The notes under the pieces: model-generated
Seen by the model: the letters and a program-made list of their open reading frames with translations, nothing else
Database searches by the model: none
Told to the model about the DNA's origin: nothing
In this document: positions 59,624 to 64,000 of the stretch, piece after piece
Layout: each line of letters starts with the position of its first letter
Numbering within the stretch: the first letter of the stretch is position 1
Assembly (NCBI GenBank): GCA_025642065.1
Contig: JAODUP010000188.1
Coordinates: 141,001 to 205,000 of the forward strand
Direction of reading: 5' to 3'
Origin: Paralvinella palmiformis
Lineage: Eukaryota > Annelida > Polychaeta > Terebellida > Alvinellidae
DNA length: 64,000 nt
Program-made: the position numbers and the translations under genes

Positions 59624-59844
59624 CAGCTGATGCGTGAAGACAGCACATTAGCGACGTTCTCATTGTGGCTTTGGCGAGAGGGCAGCGGCGTATGTGCGCC
59701 GTTCAAAGAACGACCAATTCCATTATCCCTTCGGCACAGGAAAACGGCTCGTAATCCATTTGGTCGGGAGGCATTCCGACATCGAAAGGTCGGATTTCCA
59801 GCAGATGGCGTCGTGATCGGGTTAACCGAAATCGTCATCCGGCT
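59624..59844 (-). CDS. Candidate internal exon of an unidentified minus-strand gene
   Basis: The acceptor is very strong: a C-rich tract ending CCACCCATCCTCAG at 59845. The donor is also good, CAGCTG|GTAAGAAT (exon end 59624). The 221 bp between them are open in only one minus-strand frame, starting in phase 0 and ending in phase 2, and encode about 73 residues (SRMTISVNPITTPSAGN...). The peptide is polar with no recognised domain. Its phase does not fit the exon at 48942, so it is either part of another gene or is joined by an exon I could not find. The plus strand also has an open frame here after TTCTTACCAG (59630-59848). I prefer the minus reading because both ends have splice sites. Confidence 0.4.
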
Positions 59845-59859
59845 CTGAGGATGGGTGGG

Positions 59860-60178
59860 GGGTCTGTGAGGGGGAGGGGGGGGGGTCGTTTCGAGTCGTC
59901 GCCACCGTAACGTCCAGAGGGTCGTAACTTCTTTCCTGAGAAGCGTCCCGTCTCAAGGTGACTTTGACCATTTGGCAAAACTACTATAAATCTCATCCAA
60001 ACCGTAATATCCTTTAACCATTTCAGTTGACCGTGTATTAGCCGGTGGCTATATAACTTGTTATAGTTATGGATGTATTGAGTGGTTTATGGCGTAAATG
60101 GTCGATGTTATGACAGTTCTACCTCGGCTTAACCTGGACATAGTCTATAGCCGTCAAGAGAAGTTATATGAATGTATA
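59860..60178. other. No gene seen
   Basis: G-rich start (pyrimidine tract of the minus-strand acceptor), then unique sequence. Confidence 0.35.
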
Positions 60179-60224
60179 GGTTTCAGATTTGGGTGGGATT
60201 ATATGCTCTGAGCCAGTGCCATCA
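60179..60224 (-). mobile_element. Second copy of the tRNA-like head next to (AT)n
   Basis: TGCTCTGAGCCAGTGCCATC is identical to the segment at 50898-50917, and the adjoining GGTTTCAG also matches. (AT)n follows on the 5' side of the element. Confidence 0.5.
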
Positions 60225-60228
60225 TATA

Positions 60229-60271
<43 letters not shown>
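60225..60271. repeat. (AT)n
   Basis: AT array beside the second tRNA-like head. Confidence 0.92.
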
Positions 60272-60272
<1 letters not shown>

Positions 60273-60750
60273 TAAGCTCTTACGTTGAAATAAGTAAATG
60301 TTAATAAGGTAGTTAAGTATAAAAAATACATGATGTGGATTTACGTGAAGCAGATATCAAAAGCTTATAATATCGCTCGGTCTGATTTTTCGCATAATTG
60401 GAAATCAAATGTTTTCTCCTTTTTACATTACAATCTTTCGAGTTTGAATGTTTGTTTAACTGATCTATCAGTTCTCTGTTGGATAAACTATATTTTAGCT
60501 ATAGTATTGATATTTGGAGAAATAGTGCCAACTTGTTACCGTGTAAACTGATCCAGGAATGACTAAGCGGAATATAGGTCTAAGTAAGGATAAGTTTCGT
60601 TAACCGTTTAGCGAGTCATCCCTTTAAACAGAAGATTGTTGCCTAAGAATCTCCGAACATGTTTGTCGTGATGGAGGCGCTATCAAAACTCTTATTTATA
60701 AAGACTTGTCTAAATGTAAATAACAAAAAAAATCCAGCAATCAGCCTGAA

Positions 60751-61610
60751 GCATGATGACGTCAAAAACCAAAACAAACCAGCCGCGCTTTGCATTGTGG
60801 GATTTACAGCTGAGCGATAATACCGTGATAATCCCGCCATTTTAACCTTAAACGTCAATGTTCCGGATATGTTATAACCATGCCAAAAACTAACTTCTGT
60901 GTACCATTTAACTCTGCTTCGACACCGGAAAGCCGGCACTATTGAAAAATTGTATTCCAAAACTAAAAATCAGATTATAATTATATGCTAATCGTCCGTC
61001 ATTGCTACTTTAAAAAAATGATAGTAAAGTGTGGTATTCAACAATGTAAAGCACAGTACAATAATATTCACTGCACATAACAAAGACTGTTAAAATGTAG
61101 TATTCATAGTAAAACACACTACAATAATATTTAACGAAAAGAAGAATAGAGCCCAATAAATTGATAAATTTAATTTATTATTTATGGATATAATAATATG
61201 GTAAATTACACTTTTTTTGCCAATATTATTATCTATGATCTGATGGAGAATAATATTGATAAATTACACTTTATTTGCGCCTTTCACGGTTTCAGTCAAT
61301 CCTTACACTGACACTGTAATTATAAAACAATTACTCGCAGATTGTCATTTCCAATTAAAACTACCCAACGCTTTCTCAGCGTTTCATCCCACAGCCAACT
61401 CATGCCAACTTAAATGTTTATATCGTTTACTAGTGGCATGACAATACGGTACGCAGGAGTTAGTTTTTAGCATGATTAAAACAGATCCGGAACATTGACG
61501 TTTATGGTTAAAATGGCTGGATTATCACCGTATTATCGCTCAGCGGACTCCCTATAAATCTCAGAATCCAAAGCGCGCCTGGTTTGTTTTGGTTTTTGAC
61601 GTCATCATGC
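60751..61610. mobile_element. 860-bp foldback element with THAP-like relic
   Basis: Inverted arms 60751-60905 and 61449-61610 match over about 155 bp with small gaps; both begin GCATGATGACGTCAAAAACC. The AT-rich centre contains its own direct repeats (about 61017-61135 and 61191-61282). Reading inward from each end an ATG starts a short frame: MPKTNFCVP on the left (about 60880) and MLKTNSCVPYC on the right (61473). The right one resembles the start of a THAP zinc finger. Such fingers occur in P-type transposases. No intact transposase remains. Confidence 0.75.
61310..61473 (-). pseudogene. THAP-domain relic, frameshifted
   Basis: From ATG at 61473-61471 the frame gives C-x3-C (CVPYC), then KHLSWHELA, and stops at 61386-61384. 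One base out of frame the next stretch reads LRKRWVVLIGND. The order C-x3-C, aromatic-His (like SFHxFP), then LRxxW matches the first half of a THAP domain. The later Cys-x2-His pair is not seen. A short frameshift and the missing rest make it non-functional. THAP is inferred from motif spacing. Confidence 0.5.
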
Positions 61611-61937
61611 AATGGATCTATTCTCATCACTTGGAGAGCTCTAAGTTAAACTGGAAACTATAAATGTAAAGTGACCCACCCGTGTAAAACATCCGAAACA
61701 TCCGACCCCCCCTCCCGGCCATCATAAGATAGTATCATTGGAGATATTTGCGTGACTGATATCTCGGTGTCTTACGGTGTTTGGATGTTTCTATGCGTGC
61801 TTGATCCTATCTTTTGATGATGTACGATTTGGGAGAAACTCCTCATAGAGGTCTGAGTTAGCGTGTTGTCGTTTGTTAACGTCATCAATCCTTCACCATG
61901 TCAACTGTACAACACGACATGATGATTATCCAGCCGC

Positions 61938-61939
<2 letters not shown>

Positions 61940-61977
<38 letters not shown>
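61940..61977. repeat. (AT)n, left of the MITE
   Basis: About 19 AT units bordering the inverted-repeat element. Confidence 0.93.
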
Positions 61978-61983
<6 letters not shown>

Positions 61984-62204
61984 ATCGGCAAATGTTGACG
62001 ATCGTATTAAGTTGGGGAATTTGGCGAATGGCAACAAATCGCCAATTTAGAACGACGCTAACATTTTCCGTTTTAAAGTAGGCCTATAACACACAATCAT
62101 AAATCTCGGCGAAACAAGAATTCATCGAATTAATACTCCCCCCATCTTGTCGAGATTATGAAATTCGTCAACTTAATACGTCGCCATCATTTGCCGATAT
62201 ACAG
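61978..62204. mobile_element. 227-bp inverted-repeat element (MITE) in a TA array
   Basis: Left end CTGTAGATCGGCAAATG...GTATTAAGTTGG and right end, reverse-complemented, CTGTATATCGGCAAATG...GTATTAAGTTG align over about 45 bp. The element lies between TA dinucleotides (61976-61977 and 62205-62206) within (AT)n arrays, as expected for a TA-targeting (Tc1/mariner-type) element. No coding capacity. Confidence 0.72.

Positions 62205-62248
<44 letters not shown>
62205..62248. repeat. (AT)n, right of the MITE
   Basis: TATG then about 19 TA units. Confidence 0.93.
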
Positions 62249-62251
<3 letters not shown>

Positions 62252-62587
62252 ATAACTATTTACTTCAATGCCTAATCCTCTATTATGACACGGGTTGTAA
62301 ATATTTATTTTTCACGCCTAATACACTCTTCATATATAATACGAACGCCATAAATTAACCATTTCTCCATTCCAACTGAGGACTGAAAGCTTCGTGTACC
62401 CAGAACCTTCCAAAAAAACTAACAAAAACAACAACAGTAAATAACAAATCGGTCGCTCATTCAGTAACAGAGACAGGATGCTCTAAGTACTTAGATACAA
62501 AATCTCTGACTACTGGGTATTTATCTGTTTCTTCTTCTAGAAATACATTTTTGTCGCCATTTTCCTGGGTCACATTGTCGTGGTATC

Positions 62588-62645
62588 AACACCCACCCAC
62601 CCACCCACCCACTCACTCATTTATTAACTCACTCACTCACTTCAT
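62588..62645. repeat. (ACCC)n-(ACTC)n
   Basis: Preceded by GTCACATTGTCGTGGTATCA, which weakly resembles the SINE B 3' signature. Confidence 0.75.
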
Positions 62646-63160
62646 CACTCATCGCCATCTCGATGAACTGTTTACACAGTTCTCTAAGTTGTCATCATTT
62701 CGTGTGTTCGTCTCTCTTTAGTCCTTTACTAACAACACAGAATGAGGAGTTTGAGTGTTCTTCCTTAATCGTCTGATGGTAGCCGGGCGACCCTAAAACT
62801 TGATCTAAACGCTCTACCAAGTCGGCTAATTATGTTTCCGTTTGCCGCTAGGGGGACATGATGTCATATTATTAGCTGCCCCTATTCGTCATCCGTTGGA
62901 TTGTAAACATTTTGTTTATATGTTTATGTAAGGTGTAAGACTGGGATGATGGCTCGTTCTTATGGCTACTTCTAGCTAATCCTGGCAACACTGGCTAATT
63001 CTACATAATGATATGTTACTATTGTTTCTTCTTATGTGTTCAGTTTTTGACGAAGTTTTAAGGTAGTATCGTCGTTAATTGATCGATGACATAATCTTAA
63101 CTATACGACATGCTGATGTATTGTAGTAATCTGAGCAAGGATGAGGATATATATCAGCCA
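62646..63160. other. No gene seen
   Basis: AT-rich unique sequence. Confidence 0.35.
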
Positions 63161-63179
63161 ATTACACACCTACATACAC

Positions 63180-63352
63180 GCGCGCACGCATACATACATA
63201 CATACATACACACATGTATACACATACATATATACGTACATTCATACATACATACATACATACATACATACATACATACATACACACACACATACACACA
63301 CACACACAAACATACACACACACACATACATACATACATACAGAGAGAGAGA
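63180..63352. repeat. (ATAC)n/(CA)n compound
   Basis: CATA units, a central perfect block at 63241-63285, CA-rich units, then CATA and GA. Confidence 0.92.
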
Positions 63353-63754
63353 GCACCTACGTGAACGCATATCAAACGTTTGTGTGTCCTTCGGAAAGAT
63401 GTGTCGAAATATTATCATATAATCATGAGATAAAGAAGACGTTTGTTTGATATCCTACACCAGGTGATGTGTAACACATTTGATGATGATACTGATAACA
63501 AAGCTCAAATATCATCTTCTCAACAACAATCAAATCCTGGCTCATCCCATTCTTCTGTATTTGTCTTACTCCGGTAGACGGAATGTATTTACACACATAC
63601 AGTTGATGTATCAGCCAGATCATTGCATGCATGCATATTTAAATAAGCTATAGTCCTAATACTCGCGATCATGACAATAATAATAATGTATATTTAATAA
63701 AGTTCCCTTATATACAGAAACCATTCAAATGTGCTGCAAGGTTATACCACTAGC

Positions 63755-63755
<1 letters not shown>
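63353..63755. other. No gene seen
   Basis: Unique AT-rich sequence; short frames only. Confidence 0.35.

Positions 63756-63791
<36 letters not shown>
63756..63791. repeat. (AT)n
   Basis: About 18 AT units; the remaining 200 bp to the window end are AT-rich with no feature seen. Confidence 0.92.
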
Positions 63792-63797
<6 letters not shown>

Positions 63798-64000
63798 AAG
63801 TATTAAATCAATTCTTCCCTGTGTGTATTTTACATATAAAATGATGCACGTTTCCTTTAAATTCATCAAGTTTTAACAATATAACAACCGTTTTGCAATA
63901 ATATTAACGGAAATAAAAATAAAAGAGAACAGATAATAAATAACAGGTAATAAGCGAGAGATATAGGGAAAGATAGCCTGATGAGAAACAACATATCTCA

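Overview
This window is animal nuclear DNA. It has no bacterial-style gene packing, operons or ribosome binding sites. Instead it has long introns with GT..AG borders, many di-, tri- and tetranucleotide microsatellites, tRNA-derived SINEs, a LINE fragment and small DNA-transposon relics. The mix of tRNA-SINEs with (ATC)n and (ACTC)n tails, very dense simple repeats and scattered CpG-rich blocks suggests a lophotrochozoan, most likely a gastropod mollusc. That placement is inference and could not be checked by a search.

Gene content is low. The best supported gene lies on the minus strand and runs from a TATA-box promoter near 49.19 kb to about 33.7 kb. Its exons are 48942-48540, 41963-41111 and 34072-33855 (or to 33694). 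The splice phases agree at both junctions. The protein is an unrecognised, soluble, disordered-looking chain of at least 491 residues with four RRxxS motifs. What looks like its stop codon at 41109-41107 is better read as part of a GTAAGC splice donor. A second minus-strand exon candidate is at 59844-59624, bounded by strong splice sites. Weaker exon-like stretches on the plus strand are near 21.9 and 25.0 kb. No tRNA, rRNA, CRISPR or insertion sequence was found.

Layout. 0-17 kb: microsatellites, SINEs and one hAT-like element, no supported gene. 17.1-18.2 kb: a 36-39 bp minisatellite that goes from decayed to homogeneous. 18.8-25.5 kb: CpG-dense blocks with ambiguous open frames. 25.5-33.7 kb: microsatellites, a chimeric SINE and a 64-bp tandem repeat. 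33.7-49.2 kb: the three-exon gene, with SINEs, a LINE 3' end and (AT)n arrays in its introns. 49.2-59.6 kb: extremely microsatellite-rich, including SINEs with (ACTC)n tails and an inverted repeat around (CA)n. 59.6-62.3 kb: the exon candidate, an 860-bp foldback element carrying the relic of a THAP-type zinc finger, and a 227-bp TA-flanked inverted-repeat element. 62.3-64 kb: AT-rich with more arrays.

Mobile elements explain much of the repeat landscape. SINE family A (14 copies or fragments) ends in (ATC)n. SINE family B ends in (ACTC)n and seeds many of the tetranucleotide arrays. Several small elements abut (AT)n tracts. No novel multi-gene system was found. The observations most worth a second look are the spliced gene, the THAP foldback element and the chimeric SINE.
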